Made by a program: the position numbers and the translations under genes. A stretch of DNA of 64,000 bases from Exiguobacterium sp. s124 (GTDB lineage Bacteria; Bacillota; Bacilli; Exiguobacteriales; Exiguobacteriaceae). The notes under the pieces were generated by a model. It saw only the letters and a program-made list of their open reading frames with translations, was not told the origin of the DNA and ran no database searches. Below, in pieces: positions 44,624-54,246 of this stretch. The stretch's first letter is position 1, and each line of letters starts with the position of its first letter. The stretch lies in assembly GCF_018617485.1 (NCBI RefSeq), contig NZ_JACSKH010000001.1, positions 1,426,001 to 1,490,000 on the forward strand. Reading direction: 5' to 3'.

Positions 44624-45334
44624 TCAGTTGTTTAAAAAAACGACTTCCCCTTGTTCATCTATTGTATAGCCTTGTGAATAAGCAGGGGCGAATGGAGCGT
44701 CTTCATACAGCAAATAACGAATGTCTTCGCCGATTACTGGCGACTCATCCGTATTTTGAAGCGCTTCCTTCACGTCTTCTCGATAGTCCACAAATAATTG
44801 TCCGGTGCCGTCCACATAGATCGGGAGCTCACGGTCCGAGTAAGGACTCGGGATAACCGGTTCCTCTGTGACAAAAAGTTTATCGTAGTCAAGCGTGAAC
44901 TGATTCTTTCCGAGTGACCCATCGAACGGGAACTTCCCTTCTTTCGCTCGAAACGCGGTGATATTTGTTTGAAGTTGCTGTAGCCGTTCCGACACGCGTA
45001 AATCAATCAATTTGACGGTCGGTTCCGTTTCGACATCTACGAGAATGTATTGGAACAACCCACCGCCTTCGAAACTATTTGCAGGAGGGTCGGCTAGATA
45101 TCCTGGTACGAGTCGGGCAAACTCGATTGGATAGCGTTCCATAAGTGGCGTTTCCGCAGGTTTTGTTTTGATTGGTAAGACGCCAGATTGTTCACGATAT
45201 GCATCGACCGCACTTTGCACGGTGTTCAACTGATCCTCATATGGAATATTGTTGCCCCGTTCCGAATCCGGAAACATACATCCTGCCAACAAAGTCGTCA
45301 GCGCCAAGCTGACAGCAATGATACTTTTTTTCAT
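44624..45334 (-). CDS. yphF: YphF-like lipoprotein
   Basis: 236 residues. A signal peptide with lipobox LLAGC (Cys at about 19) and a mature part with two similar segments: QLNTVQSAVDAYREQSGVLPIKT and RLQQLQTNITAFRAKEGKFPFDG, suggesting an internal duplication. It matches YphF by build and by place next to yphE and gpsA. Function unknown; anchored to the outer membrane face. GGGAGG seven bases before the ATG overlaps the yphE stop. Confidence 0.78.
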   Translation of the reverse strand: MKKSIIAVSLALTTLLAGCMFPDSERGNNIPYEDQLNTVQSAVDAYREQSGVLPIKTKPAETPLMERYPIEFARLVPGYLADPPANSFEGGGLFQYILVDVETEPTVKLIDLRVSERLQQLQTNITAFRAKEGKFPFDGSLGKNQFTLDYDKLFVTEEPVIPSPYSDRELPIYVDGTGQLFVDYREDVKEALQNTDESPVIGEDIRYLLYEDAPFAPAYSQGYTIDEQGEVVFLNN

Positions 45335-45337
45335 GGT

Positions 45338-45538
45338 CTATCCTCCCGTCGGTCCTGAGACGACGACAAAAATCATAATAACTGTTCCAAATAAGAAAAT
45401 GATGAACGCAATCAGGCGCACAAGCGTCGCAAACCACCCGGTCAGTTTCGTGTGACTGATGGCGACCATCAAAGCAGCAACGGCAAAAGCACCGATCCCT
45501 GCAAATGAAATCCACATTTTGATGAGTGACGGTGTCAC
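45338..45538 (-). CDS. yphE: YphE-like small membrane protein (DUF2768)
   Basis: 66 residues with two membrane helices and a short GPTGG end, as in DUF2768. An earlier ATG (45586) is in frame, but the GTG at 45538 has AGGGGGA at good distance and gives the normal family N-terminus (TPSLIKMWISFAGIGAF). Between gpsA and yphF, as in Bacillus. Confidence 0.75.
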   Translation of the reverse strand: MTPSLIKMWISFAGIGAFAVAALMVAISHTKLTGWFATLVRLIAFIIFLFGTVIMIFVVVSGPTGG

Positions 45539-45632
45539 GTCTATCCCCCTACTTTCTCTATGTTCTCCAGACTTCAAGTGTAGCAAAAAAAAGCGAGGAA
45601 CTGAACGAAAACGTCAGTTCCTCCCTGAAGTA

Positions 45633-46658
45633 TTATTCTTCAAAATGAAACACTTGTTCCATCTCATGCTTTTGTGGGCGTCTCATGAGTTTTTTCACTT
45701 CATCATGAGGACTCTTGCCTTCGAACAACACGTTATAGAGTGCTTCTGTGATTGGCATCTCGACTCCCGCATCTTTCGCAAGAGAGTGTGCCGCCTCACA
45801 GGCGCGGACACCTTCAACGACCATTCCCATGTTTCCAAGAACGTCTTCAAGCTTTTCACCGCGTCCGATTGCATTTCCGGCCCGCCAGTTTCGGCTATGC
45901 TGTGACGTCGCCGTCACAATCAAGTCACCGATTCCAGTCAATCCCGAGAAAGAGGCTGGATTCGCTCCAAGTTTCACCCCAAGACGGGCGATCTCAACAA
46001 TCCCGCGGGTCATGAGCGCAGCTTTCGCATTGTCCCCATAACCAAGCCCGTCGGTCATGCCTGCCGCAAGGGCAATAATATTTTTAAGCGCCCCACCGTA
46101 CTCGGCACCAACGACATCCGAGTTCAAGTAAACACGGAATTGGTCGTTAGTGAGTAGCTCCTGCACTTCGTCAGCGACATCAAGGTCCTCACAAGCGATC
46201 GTGATGGTCGTCGGTTTACGTACAGCGACTTCTTCTGCGTGAGTCGGACCGGTCAAGACACCGATTGCGCGACGCTTCGATGGATCGATTTCTTCCGCGA
46301 TGATCTCCGAAAGACGCTTATGCGTTTTCGGTTCGATTCCTTTTGCGGCATGAACGATGGTTACCGGTTCCTTCAACAGCGTGTTCAACTGTTTTGAGAC
46401 AGGACGAATCGCCGAGCTTGGAACGACGAGGAAGACGATGCTGCGTCCTTCGAGTGCTTCGTTCAAATCCGTCGTGGCGCGAATCGATTCCGGTAATGGT
46501 GTATCTTTCAAATAAAACGAGTTCGTGTGCGACGAGTTGATTTCATCCACGTGTTCTTCTTCACGTCCATAGAGCAGGACGTCATGACCATTGTCCGCTA
46601 ATACGAGCGAGATGGCCGTTCCCCAACTTCCCGCTCCGATGACAGCTACGTTTGCCAT
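45633..46658 (-). CDS. gpsA: Glycerol-3-phosphate dehydrogenase [NAD(P)+]
   Basis: 341 residues. Rossmann AVIGAGSWGTAISLVLADNG, FLVVPSSAIR, AAKGIEP, catalytic Lys in GGALKNIIALAAGMTDGLGYGDN, and RNWRAG. It makes sn-glycerol-3-phosphate from DHAP for phospholipid synthesis, feeding PlsC at 49430. ATG 46658 has GGGGG eight bases upstream; the TTG at 46673 is inside the ribosome site. Confidence 0.96.
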   Translation of the reverse strand: MANVAVIGAGSWGTAISLVLADNGHDVLLYGREEEHVDEINSSHTNSFYLKDTPLPESIRATTDLNEALEGRSIVFLVVPSSAIRPVSKQLNTLLKEPVTIVHAAKGIEPKTHKRLSEIIAEEIDPSKRRAIGVLTGPTHAEEVAVRKPTTITIACEDLDVADEVQELLTNDQFRVYLNSDVVGAEYGGALKNIIALAAGMTDGLGYGDNAKAALMTRGIVEIARLGVKLGANPASFSGLTGIGDLIVTATSQHSRNWRAGNAIGRGEKLEDVLGNMGMVVEGVRACEAAHSLAKDAGVEMPITEALYNVLFEGKSPHDEVKKLMRRPQKHEMEQVFHFEE

Positions 46659-46676
46659 AACTGATACCCCCAAATA

Positions 46677-47987
46677 TTAGTTTTTCTGACGAGCCACGAT
46701 ATGAATCGGTGTCCCGGTGAAGTCAAATGCTTTGCGAATTTGATTATCTAAATAACGTTTATACGAGAAATGCAACAACTCAGGGTCATTGACGAACAAG
46801 ACGAACGTAGGCGGCTCGATCGCAACTTGAGTCGCGTAGTTGATCTTCAAGCGTTGCCCTTTATCTGTCGGTGTCGGGTTCATCGCGACCGCATCGACGA
46901 TGACATCGTTCAATACGCTCGTCGAGATGCGACGGCGATGTGTTTCTGCCACTTGTTTGATGACAGGCAATAATGTCTGCAACCGTTTCGACGTAAGTGC
47001 TGACAAGAAGACAATCGGTGCATAATCAAGGAACAAGAATTCTTGACGAATCTTCTCTTCCATCTTCTTCATCGTCTTATCATCTTTTTCGACTGCATCC
47101 CACTTGTTGACGACGATGACAATCGCTTTCCCGGCTTCATGCGCGAGACCGGCAACACGTTTATCTTGTTCGATAATCCCTTCCTCACCGTCGAGGACGA
47201 CGAGGACGACGTTCGAACGTTCGATTGCCTTTTGAGCGCGCATGACGCTATATCGTTCCGTCGATTCATATACTTTTCCGCGTTTACGCATACCTGCCGT
47301 ATCGATGATGACGTACTCTTGACCGTCACGTGTGAACGGTGTATCAATCGCGTCACGCGTCGTTCCGGCGATATTCGAGACGATGACACGGTCTTCTCCA
47401 AGAATCGAGTTCGTCAAACTAGACTTCCCGACGTTCGGGCGCCCGATTAACGAGAACTGAATGACATCTTCGTTATATTCAAATTCATCCTTTTCAGGGG
47501 CGAGTTCGAATACTTGATCCAACAAGTCTCCAAGACCCAAACCGTGTGTACCCGAGATTGGGAACGGGTCACCGAATCCGAGTGAATAAAATTCATACAT
47601 GAGATCTCGCATTTCAAAGTTATCCACTTTGTTGACGGCAAGAACGATTGGTTTGTTCGAACGGAACAACAAGTTCGCTACTTCTTCATCAGCTGCCGTG
47701 ATCCCTTCACGACCGTTCACCATAAAGATGATGACATCTGCTTCATCGATGGCGAGTTCAGCCTGATGACGCATTTGAACGAGCAACGGCTCGTCCCCTA
47801 CTTCAATCCCACCTGTGTCAATCAAATGGAACTTACGGTTTAACCACTCTCCTGTGCCGTAAATACGGTCACGTGTGACACCCGGTTTATCATCGACGAT
47901 CGAGACACGATCTCCGATGATGCGGTTAAAAATTGTGGATTTCCCGATATTCGGACGGCCAACGATGGCCACTGCTGGAATTCCCAT
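46677..47987 (-). CDS. der: Ribosome biogenesis GTPase Der (EngA)
   Basis: 436 residues. Two consecutive GTPase domains, with G1 motifs GRPNIGKS and GRPNVGKS, G3 DTGG and DTAG, G4 NKVD and NKWD, and a C-terminal KH-like domain. It acts in 50S subunit assembly and is essential in Bacillus. GAGGTG precedes the ATG. gpsA follows 18 bp later. Confidence 0.97.
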   Translation of the reverse strand: MGIPAVAIVGRPNIGKSTIFNRIIGDRVSIVDDKPGVTRDRIYGTGEWLNRKFHLIDTGGIEVGDEPLLVQMRHQAELAIDEADVIIFMVNGREGITAADEEVANLLFRSNKPIVLAVNKVDNFEMRDLMYEFYSLGFGDPFPISGTHGLGLGDLLDQVFELAPEKDEFEYNEDVIQFSLIGRPNVGKSSLTNSILGEDRVIVSNIAGTTRDAIDTPFTRDGQEYVIIDTAGMRKRGKVYESTERYSVMRAQKAIERSNVVLVVLDGEEGIIEQDKRVAGLAHEAGKAIVIVVNKWDAVEKDDKTMKKMEEKIRQEFLFLDYAPIVFLSALTSKRLQTLLPVIKQVAETHRRRISTSVLNDVIVDAVAMNPTPTDKGQRLKINYATQVAIEPPTFVLFVNDPELLHFSYKRYLDNQIRKAFDFTGTPIHIVARQKN

Positions 47988-48053
47988 AAAAACACCTCAC
48001 TAATCTTTCTATCAAAATTTCATCATTTCAACATTTCGAAACGCAACTCACCT

Positions 48054-48082
48054 ATCATATCACAGGCAAAATTAAGTGACCA
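48054..48082 (-). promoter_or_regulatory. Promoter of der-gpsA
   Basis: On the minus strand TGGTCA (48082-48077), 17-bp spacer, TATGAT (48059-48054) with an upstream TG (extended -10). Confidence 0.6.
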
Positions 48083-48091
48083 TACAAAAAG

Positions 48092-48114
48092 AAGCGGGAG
48101 CATGACTCCCGCTT
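48092..48114 (-). terminator. Terminator of the S1-homologue gene
   Basis: A 9-bp stem AAGCGGGAG / CTCCCGCTT with a 5-nt loop and a following CTTTTTG on the minus strand. Confidence 0.85.
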
Positions 48115-48125
48115 GAACGATCATC

Positions 48126-49274
48126 TTATTTAGAGTCGTCCGAAGAGTCATCACCTGTCAATTCAGAGACAGAGAATCCTCCTTGGTCGCTATATTCGTC
48201 GAGTAATGTTTGATCATCATCTTGACGAGTCGGTTCAGATGATTCGAGTGCACGCATCGACAATGAGATTTTCTTATCATCGAGATGAACGTCTAACACT
48301 TTCACCTTCACTTCTTGACCTTCTGATAACACTTCAGATGGCGTCGCGATGTGACGGTTCGCAATTTGCGAAATATGAAGGAGACCTTCCACTTGCGGTG
48401 CAACCTCAACGAACGCACCGAACGTCACGAGACGTTTGACGGTTCCTTCGATCACATCACCTGGTTGAATCTGCCCTTCAATCGTCTCCCATGGGCCAGG
48501 TTGTGTTTCTTTAATTGAGAGCTTCACTTTTTCATTATCTAAGTCGAGACCAAGGACTTTCACTTTGACGCGGTCGCCTTCAGTCACAACATCACTTGGC
48601 TTCTCGACACGGCTATGCGCCATTTCTGAGATGTGGACGAGTCCATCCACACCACCGATGTCAACGAACGCACCGAAGTCTGTCAAACGTTGAACCGTTC
48701 CTTCGATTACTTGACCGACTTCAAGTGATTCAAGCGTCTCAGATTTCTTCGCGCTCATCTCTGCTTCGACAACTGCTTTATGTGACAAGATGACGCGATT
48801 CTTCTCGCGATCGATCTCGACGACTTTTACGGTAATTGGTTTGTTCAAGTATGACGAGAAGTCTTCTACGAAGTGACTTTCGACAAGAGATGCCGGGATA
48901 AATCCACGGATTCCAATATCGACGACAAGACCACCTTTGACCTTATCTTTCACCATCACTTCAAACACTTCACCCGATTCGAATTTTTCGACGATTCGAT
49001 CCCATGCTGCCTCGGCATCAACGTCTTTTTTCGAAACGACCACTTCTTCGTCCGTGACTTTTTTAACTTTGACACGAATCTCGTCGTTCACTTGGAGTGA
49101 TTCGTTTAAATCGTCTAGATGCATGCTTGATACTTCGCTAATTGGCAAAATCGCTTCGGTCTTATAACCGATATCGATCAGCGCTTGCTTATCCTCGATT
49201 TTGACGACTGTTCCGGTCACAATTTGACCACGATTAATTTCAAAATCAGGCATATCTTTCATTTCTTCGACCAT
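48126..49274 (-). CDS. rpsA: Ribosomal protein S1 homologue (YpfD), four S1 domains
   Basis: 382 residues with four S1 RNA-binding repeats (beginning near residues 15, 100, 188 and 273; [21 protein letters not shown], then [14 protein letters not shown] at the fourth) and an acidic Asp/Ser-rich tail. E. coli S1 has six repeats; the four-repeat form is typical of Bacillales YpfD and may not be a stable ribosomal protein. A short hairpin lies immediately upstream (49310-49325). Confidence 0.92.
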   Translation of the reverse strand: MVEEMKDMPDFEINRGQIVTGTVVKIEDKQALIDIGYKTEAILPISEVSSMHLDDLNESLQVNDEIRVKVKKVTDEEVVVSKKDVDAEAAWDRIVEKFESGEVFEVMVKDKVKGGLVVDIGIRGFIPASLVESHFVEDFSSYLNKPITVKVVEIDREKNRVILSHKAVVEAEMSAKKSETLESLEVGQVIEGTVQRLTDFGAFVDIGGVDGLVHISEMAHSRVEKPSDVVTEGDRVKVKVLGLDLDNEKVKLSIKETQPGPWETIEGQIQPGDVIEGTVKRLVTFGAFVEVAPQVEGLLHISQIANRHIATPSEVLSEGQEVKVKVLDVHLDDKKISLSMRALESSEPTRQDDDQTLLDEYSDQGGFSVSELTGDDSSDDSK

Positions 49275-49309
49275 TCCAACACTACCCCCTCACGATGAGT
49301 ACAAAAAGG

Positions 49310-49325
49310 AGCGCCATGAGGCGCT
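49310..49325 (-). terminator. Hairpin between plsC and rpsA
   Basis: Stem AGCGCC / GGCGCT with a 4-nt loop, then CC and TTTTT on the minus strand. It can be the plsC terminator or an attenuator in the rpsA leader. Confidence 0.6.
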
Positions 49326-49379
49326 TACACCTAGTATAAATCTCTTATAATTCCGAGAATTTGTCAAGGCGTTATGAAG

Positions 49380-49407
49380 ATTGTACCTCTATTGAAAGAA
49401 GTTTAAA
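49380..49407 (-). promoter_or_regulatory. Possible rpsA promoter upstream of the hairpin
   Basis: On the minus strand TTTAAA (49407-49402), 16-bp spacer, TACAAT (49385-49380). A second -10-like TATACT is at 49338-49333 with no good -35. If the first is used, the hairpin at 49310 lies in the leader. Confidence 0.35.
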
Positions 49408-49429
49408 CCTCAATTCCCGAGCCCCGTGA

Positions 49430-50053
49430 TTACTTCGTGAATGAATGTGTCAAATAAAGGTCGGCAATCGTATCCATGATTAAGTCGGCCGCCTCTTGTG
49501 CGCTCGCCTTGCGTTCTTTCAATGGAGTCAAATCAATCGGCTTCCCAATCACGACACGCAATTTCGTACGGAACTTATATTTACCAATGATGGCAATCGG
49601 TAAAATATGCGCATCCGAACGCATCGCAAAGAAACCAACGCCAGCTTGAGCCTTTCCTAATGTCCCGTCTTTAGAACGTGTACCTTCAGGAAAAATCGAA
49701 ATCACCTCTTCTTCTTTCAGCTTTTGAAGAACGACTCGTAGCGCCTGACGGTCACCTTCCCCTCGTGATACCGGAATCTGTCCCGCTCGGTTCAAAATAT
49801 GCTTCAATACGGGAACACTAAACAATTCCTTTTTAGCAAAGAATCGCAATGGACGCTCTTTCGGAATCGCACATGCAAGAAGGACCGGGTCCCAGTTCGA
49901 CTGGTGGTTCGAACAAACGAGGATTGACCCATCTTTCGGGACATGCTCGCGTCCGATGAACTCTACACGGAACGATATACGTTGGATGATGTTGACGACG
50001 CCTCTCGCCATCCGATACATTCCAAACGGACCGTTGTTCAACGGCTTATTCAT
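49430..50053 (-). CDS. plsC: 1-acyl-sn-glycerol-3-phosphate acyltransferase
   Basis: 207 residues. Acyltransferase motifs CSNHQSNWDPVLLA (HX4D) and ISIFPEGTRSKDG, with an N-terminal hydrophobic stretch. It makes phosphatidic acid at the membrane. Its start overlaps the cmk stop by four bases, giving the cmk-plsC pair seen in many Firmicutes. Confidence 0.92.
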   Translation of the reverse strand: MNKPLNNGPFGMYRMARGVVNIIQRISFRVEFIGREHVPKDGSILVCSNHQSNWDPVLLACAIPKERPLRFFAKKELFSVPVLKHILNRAGQIPVSRGEGDRQALRVVLQKLKEEEVISIFPEGTRSKDGTLGKAQAGVGFFAMRSDAHILPIAIIGKYKFRTKLRVVIGKPIDLTPLKERKASAQEAADLIMDTIADLYLTHSFTK

Positions 50054-50724
50054 GCTTTCACCTCTTCAATTAATCGTTCAATCGCTAAGACGACTCCATC
50101 GATGGACAACGTCGTCGTATCAAGATAATGGGCATCTTCCGCTTGACGGAGAGGAGCGACCTCACGTTCTGAATCTCGTTTGTCGCGAAGGGCGATCTCT
50201 TCTTTCAATTTCTCGTAATCGCTAGGGATTCCTTTTGATACGTTTTCCTCGTGACGGCGGCGTGCTCGCTCTTCGACAGACGCGGTCATGAACACTTTCA
50301 AATCAGCGTTCGGCAACACGTGCGTGCCGATATCGCGTCCATCCATGACGACACCGCCATGTTTCGCTAAATCGCGTTGCAAATCCATCAACGCATCCCG
50401 CACTTCCGGTTGACGTGCGACAAAACTGACATTATTCGTCACTTCACTCGAGCGAATGACGTCAGTCACTTCCTCGTCACCATCAAATACACGTTGTCCT
50501 TGATCCGACGGAACGAGTCGGATTGACATGTTTTCAATCATCTTCGAAAGAGCTGGACCATCTTCAAGATTGATCCCTTCGTTTAAGGCGCGGTATGTGA
50601 CCGCTCGATAAATCGCACCTGTATCAATATAGACATAGCCTAATTGTTTTGCCAGTGATTTGGCGATTGTACTCTTTCCAGCACCAGCTGGTCCATCTAA
50701 AGCAATTTGTAGCGCTTCTTTCAT
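50050..50724 (-). CDS. cmk: Cytidylate kinase
   Basis: 224 residues. P-loop DGPAGAGKSTIAKSLAKQLG, IDTGAIYRAVTYRAL and VMDGRDIGTHVLPNADLKVFMTA. It phosphorylates CMP/dCMP. The ATG has no ribosome site in the nearest ~30 bases; instead GAGAGGAGGA lies upstream of a hairpin whose removal would bring it to seven bases from the ATG (see the hairpin entry). Confidence 0.95.
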   Translation of the reverse strand: MKEALQIALDGPAGAGKSTIAKSLAKQLGYVYIDTGAIYRAVTYRALNEGINLEDGPALSKMIENMSIRLVPSDQGQRVFDGDEEVTDVIRSSEVTNNVSFVARQPEVRDALMDLQRDLAKHGGVVMDGRDIGTHVLPNADLKVFMTASVEERARRRHEENVSKGIPSDYEKLKEEIALRDKRDSEREVAPLRQAEDAHYLDTTTLSIDGVVLAIERLIEEVKA

Positions 50725-50765
50725 ACAAAACGGGTATCGAGTGCGCCCGATACCCTCCTCCTCTC
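50725..50765 (-). promoter_or_regulatory. cmk ribosome-binding site with intervening hairpin
   Basis: In minus-strand order: GAGAGGAGGA (50765-50756), stem GGGTATCG (50755-50748), 8-nt loop, stem CGATACCC (50739-50732), GTTTTGT (50731-50725), then ATG. With the perfect 8-bp hairpin folded, the spacing from the Shine-Dalgarno is seven bases; unfolded it is 31. Confidence 0.6.
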
Positions 50766-50798
50766 GGTTTATAATCCCGAGAACATCATAACAGTTTT

Positions 50799-51464
50799 TT
50801 ATCTTGAAGAAAATACAGACCCTATCCGTTTACGCGCTTCGAGTTGAACGCGGAAGCAGTATCGTAAAATCGTTTCTTGATCACGAGGCGTCAAATCCTC
50901 AAAAGCTAAAGAAAGTTCTTGCTTCACTTCTTGCTTATGTATCCGTACGAGTCGACTCTTCACCCGAAAGAGCTTTGGTGCCCCTTGCTCATCTTCAATT
51001 CGGAAAACGACGATGAGCGATTCATCCACTTCAATCGGGGCACGATTCGCAATGATCTTCATTCCACCAGCTGATACGTCAAGCGACGTCGTTTCGAATG
51101 ACTCGAAGTCCGCCCCGTCAGCCGCGACGACTGTCACGTCAATCATTTCAGGTACACGCAAATATTCACGCCGTTGAATCCGTTTGATTTTTTTCTCATC
51201 CGGCATTTTGAACGCATAGCGAATCGTCATCTGCGCATCGCTGATTCGTTTCACAACTTTCGTATCGAATGCAAATAATTGGTTATCCCCTTTGAAGAAG
51301 TAGACTCGCATATCCTCCTCTTCATGTAAAAAGAACGTTTTGAGCGTCGTCATGTCACTTGGAGATTCGATCCAAACCACTTGGTCCACGATGGCAGCAA
51401 TTTTAGTTTTCCCCTCGTTGCGTCCTTCTACTTCAATTCTTAATTCTTGTCCTTCTTTCAGCAT
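50799..51464 (-). CDS. ypfA: PilZ-domain c-di-GMP receptor (YpfA/DgrA-like)
   Basis: About 221 residues. An N-terminal YcgR-like beta domain (about 1-95) and a C-terminal PilZ domain with RRxxxR (IQRREYLRVPE) and DVSAGGMKI, the two c-di-GMP binding motifs. In B. subtilis this protein (DgrA) slows motility on c-di-GMP binding. Two ATG codons, 51470 and 51464; the second has better spacing from GGGG. Confidence 0.88.
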   Translation of the reverse strand: MLKEGQELRIEVEGRNEGKTKIAAIVDQVVWIESPSDMTTLKTFFLHEEEDMRVYFFKGDNQLFAFDTKVVKRISDAQMTIRYAFKMPDEKKIKRIQRREYLRVPEMIDVTVVAADGADFESFETTSLDVSAGGMKIIANRAPIEVDESLIVVFRIEDEQGAPKLFRVKSRLVRIHKQEVKQELSLAFEDLTPRDQETILRYCFRVQLEARKRIGSVFSSR

Positions 51465-51478
51465 TAGCATGTTCCCCT

Positions 51479-52135
51479 TTATTTAAATTGACGACGATTG
51501 GACAGGTTGGCAGCTCGAACGAGTAATAGAGCCACCATCCATAAAATGACGATATAGAGCACGGCTGGCAACTTATGATCCGGTTCTAAAATTAAAATCA
51601 AATCAAACGTCCCATGGATGACCGTCGCAGAGAAGATCGCCATAAACAGCCACACCCGCTCGCGTACCGAATGTTTGGCTCGTCCCAAACAATAACCCAT
51701 GACGACCGCAAACAATGCATGCCCGCTCACCGGCAAGATGGCCCGCCAAATGGCGATTTCTAATGAATCGTACACCCATAAGTATAAAAAATTCTCCAAC
51801 GTCGCGAAGCCTAATGAGCAGGCGACCGCATAGAGAATCCCGTCGTAGTAATCATCAAAGACTTTATGTATATATATTGTATAATAAATCATAAACCATT
51901 TAAAAAACTCTTCGAGTAAGGCAGTGGTGACATATGCCTGCCAAAACGGCCCAGTCAGCACCCTTTCTTCAACGAACGCATATTGGATAAACATGATCGG
52001 GAAAACGAGAACGGCCCCGGCCACGAAAGAACGAATCACATATCCGAGCGGTTCTGCTTCCAATTCATGGCGAAGATAGAAGTAGGAAAGAAGGGCAAGC
52101 CCTGGTGCAACCGCAGACAAGGCGATTGCGATCAT
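51479..52135 (-). CDS. prsW: PrsW-family intramembrane protease
   Basis: 218 residues with about seven membrane helices. ALLEEFFKWFMIYY carries the paired glutamates EEFFK, and later GHALFAVVMGY and HGTFDLILI carry His residues, the pattern of PrsW/CPBP proteases. PrsW performs site-1 cleavage of the anti-sigma factor RsiW in B. subtilis; the target here is unknown. ATG 52135 has GGAG nine bases upstream; the open frame extends to 52168. Confidence 0.88.
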   Translation of the reverse strand: MIAIALSAVAPGLALLSYFYLRHELEAEPLGYVIRSFVAGAVLVFPIMFIQYAFVEERVLTGPFWQAYVTTALLEEFFKWFMIYYTIYIHKVFDDYYDGILYAVACSLGFATLENFLYLWVYDSLEIAIWRAILPVSGHALFAVVMGYCLGRAKHSVRERVWLFMAIFSATVIHGTFDLILILEPDHKLPAVLYIVILWMVALLLVRAANLSNRRQFK

Positions 52136-52242
52136 GACGCATCTCTCCTTTCTCTCATTAGCATACACCGAATTGTCTGAAAGAAAAAGTGTAGAACGCC
52201 TAGAAAATGGAAATATCCTTAAAAAATATTAGGAGGTCATTT

Positions 52243-53214
52243 ATGAATCATTTATTACTCATTCACACAGGCGGTACGATCGCCATGTCTCAATCTGGCA
52301 CAGGTCACGTCGAACCAAGCGATGTGAACCCGATTGATGCCACACTTCCGAAAGCGACGGACATCGCCAAAATCACGACAAAGCATTTTTCAAATATCCC
52401 ATCTCCACATATGACACCAGTTAAAATGCTTGAACTGGCTCAATTCATTCAACATGAATTGACACAGGACACGTATGACGGGGTCGTGATTACGCACGGA
52501 ACCGATACACTAGAAGAGACGGCATATTTCTTACAGATCACGCTCGGCGCACCAGTCCCGATTGTATTGACAGGAGCAATGCGTTCCTCGAACGAAGTCG
52601 GATCCGACGGAGAATTCAATTTGATCACTGCTCTTCGGGTCGCGAAAAGCGAGGCGGCTCGCGGAAAAGGTGTTCTCGTCGTGTTCAATGGAGAGATTCA
52701 CTCGGCATTCAACGTCACAAAAACACACACATCATCCGTTGATACATTTAAGTCGGTTCATTTTGGAAATGTGGGTATGGTCACAAAGGACCACGTACTC
52801 ATCTATAGTCAACCGGCGACAAGACAGCCCAAAATGATTCCGTCCATCTCAAAACGGGTAGCAGTGTTAAAAGTCGTTGCAGGAATGGAGCCTGATTTGC
52901 TTGAATCTGTGATGACACTCGGATACGACGGACTCGTCCTCGAAGTGTTAGGACAAGGTAATGTCCCTCCGACACTTTTGCCAGCGCTCGAGCGCTTAGT
53001 AGAGGAAATCCCAGTCGTGATTGTCAGTCGTTGCTTTAACGGAATTGTCCAAGACGTATATGGGTATGACGGTGGTGGGAAACAATTAAAAGAGATGGGC
53101 ATCATATTCTCGAACGGGTTAAATTCGCAAAAAGCTCGCTTGCGGTTACTCGTAGAACTCGAATCCGGGTCTTCTCAATCCGTCATGGAACATAGCTTTA
53201 GCTTCCAGCAATAA
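52243..53214 (+). CDS. ansA: L-asparaginase, type I-like
   Basis: 323 residues. LLLIHTGGTIAMSQSG carries the first catalytic Thr, and VITHGTDTLEETAYFL the second Thr-Asp pair; no signal peptide, so cytoplasmic. It hydrolyses asparagine to aspartate. AGGAGG is six bases before the ATG at 52243; the frame is open to 52207 without a ribosome site. Confidence 0.93.
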   Translation: MNHLLLIHTGGTIAMSQSGTGHVEPSDVNPIDATLPKATDIAKITTKHFSNIPSPHMTPVKMLELAQFIQHELTQDTYDGVVITHGTDTLEETAYFLQITLGAPVPIVLTGAMRSSNEVGSDGEFNLITALRVAKSEAARGKGVLVVFNGEIHSAFNVTKTHTSSVDTFKSVHFGNVGMVTKDHVLIYSQPATRQPKMIPSISKRVAVLKVVAGMEPDLLESVMTLGYDGLVLEVLGQGNVPPTLLPALERLVEEIPVVIVSRCFNGIVQDVYGYDGGGKQLKEMGIIFSNGLNSQKARLRLLVELESGSSQSVMEHSFSFQQ

Positions 53215-53265
53215 CCTTGCGCTTCTGCGCCCCCTTCCCTACAATGAGCAAAGAGGTGATTTTCA

Positions 53266-54246
53266 GTGAATAAACAAGCGATAATTGTGGGTGCTGGACC
53301 ATGTGGTCTATCAGCGGCCATCGAGTTAGAGAAGATTGGGGTTTCTTGTACCGTAATTGAACGAGGAAATATCGTGGATGCGATTTATCGCTATCCGACC
53401 CATCAAACGTTCTTTTCATCTGCGAGTCTGTTAGAAATCGGGGATATTCCTTTTATATGTAAAGATCTAAAACCTCGGCGACAAGACGCACTCGTCTACT
53501 ATCGCGAAGTCGTCACTCGTACCGGACTAAACGTCTATCCGTTCGAGACCGTCGAATCGGTTGAAAAAATCGATGACCGTTTCATCGTGACGTCAAGACA
53601 TGAGCGCCGTGGGGAAACCGTCCGCGAGGCGGATTATGTGATATTAGCCACAGGCTATTATGGACGCCCTCGTCTGCTCGACGTGCCTGGTGAAGAGTTG
53701 CCACACGTACACCATTATTTCCATGAGGCCCATCCATACTATCGACAACATGTCACCATCATCGGCGGGAAGAACTCCGCTGTCGATGCGGCAATCGAAC
53801 TCGAGAAGGCCGGCGCATATGTGACGGTGCTTTATCGCGGCGACTCGTATAGTCCTTCCGTGAAGCCGTGGGTTCTTCCTAACTTCGATTCACTCGTCCG
53901 ACATGAGAAAGTTCGAATGGAGTTTGAGGCGACGATTGATCGAATTACCGAAGACGGTGTCTATTACCATCAGCATGGAGAAGAAAAACACGTCTATGCC
54001 GATCACATTTTCGCGATGACCGGATATCAGCCAGACCATCATCTTTTCGAAAATGCTGGAATCACAATCGATGACGAGAGCGGTGTCCCGACATTTGATG
54101 AGGAAACGTTCGAAACGAATGTCGAGCATCTGTTCATCGCCGGCGTCGTCGCTGCCGGGAACGATGCGAATAAGATTTTTATCGAGAACGGTCGATTCCA
54201 CGGGAAAGCCATCGCAGATACGATCACAAACCGTATCAAAGTATAA
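53266..54246 (+). CDS. ypdA: Bacillithiol disulfide reductase YpdA (Bdr)
   Basis: 326 residues. FAD-binding IIVGAGPCGLSAAIELEKIG and NAD(P)H-binding IIGGKNSAVDAAIELEKAGAYV, with the single conserved Cys of YpdA in the first glycine motif (GPCGLS), and no CXXC. YpdA reduces bacillithiol disulfide with NADPH. Starts with GTG behind AGAGGTGA. It may be co-transcribed with ansA (51-bp gap). Confidence 0.92.
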   Translation: MNKQAIIVGAGPCGLSAAIELEKIGVSCTVIERGNIVDAIYRYPTHQTFFSSASLLEIGDIPFICKDLKPRRQDALVYYREVVTRTGLNVYPFETVESVEKIDDRFIVTSRHERRGETVREADYVILATGYYGRPRLLDVPGEELPHVHHYFHEAHPYYRQHVTIIGGKNSAVDAAIELEKAGAYVTVLYRGDSYSPSVKPWVLPNFDSLVRHEKVRMEFEATIDRITEDGVYYHQHGEEKHVYADHIFAMTGYQPDHHLFENAGITIDDESGVPTFDEETFETNVEHLFIAGVVAAGNDANKIFIENGRFHGKAIADTITNRIKV

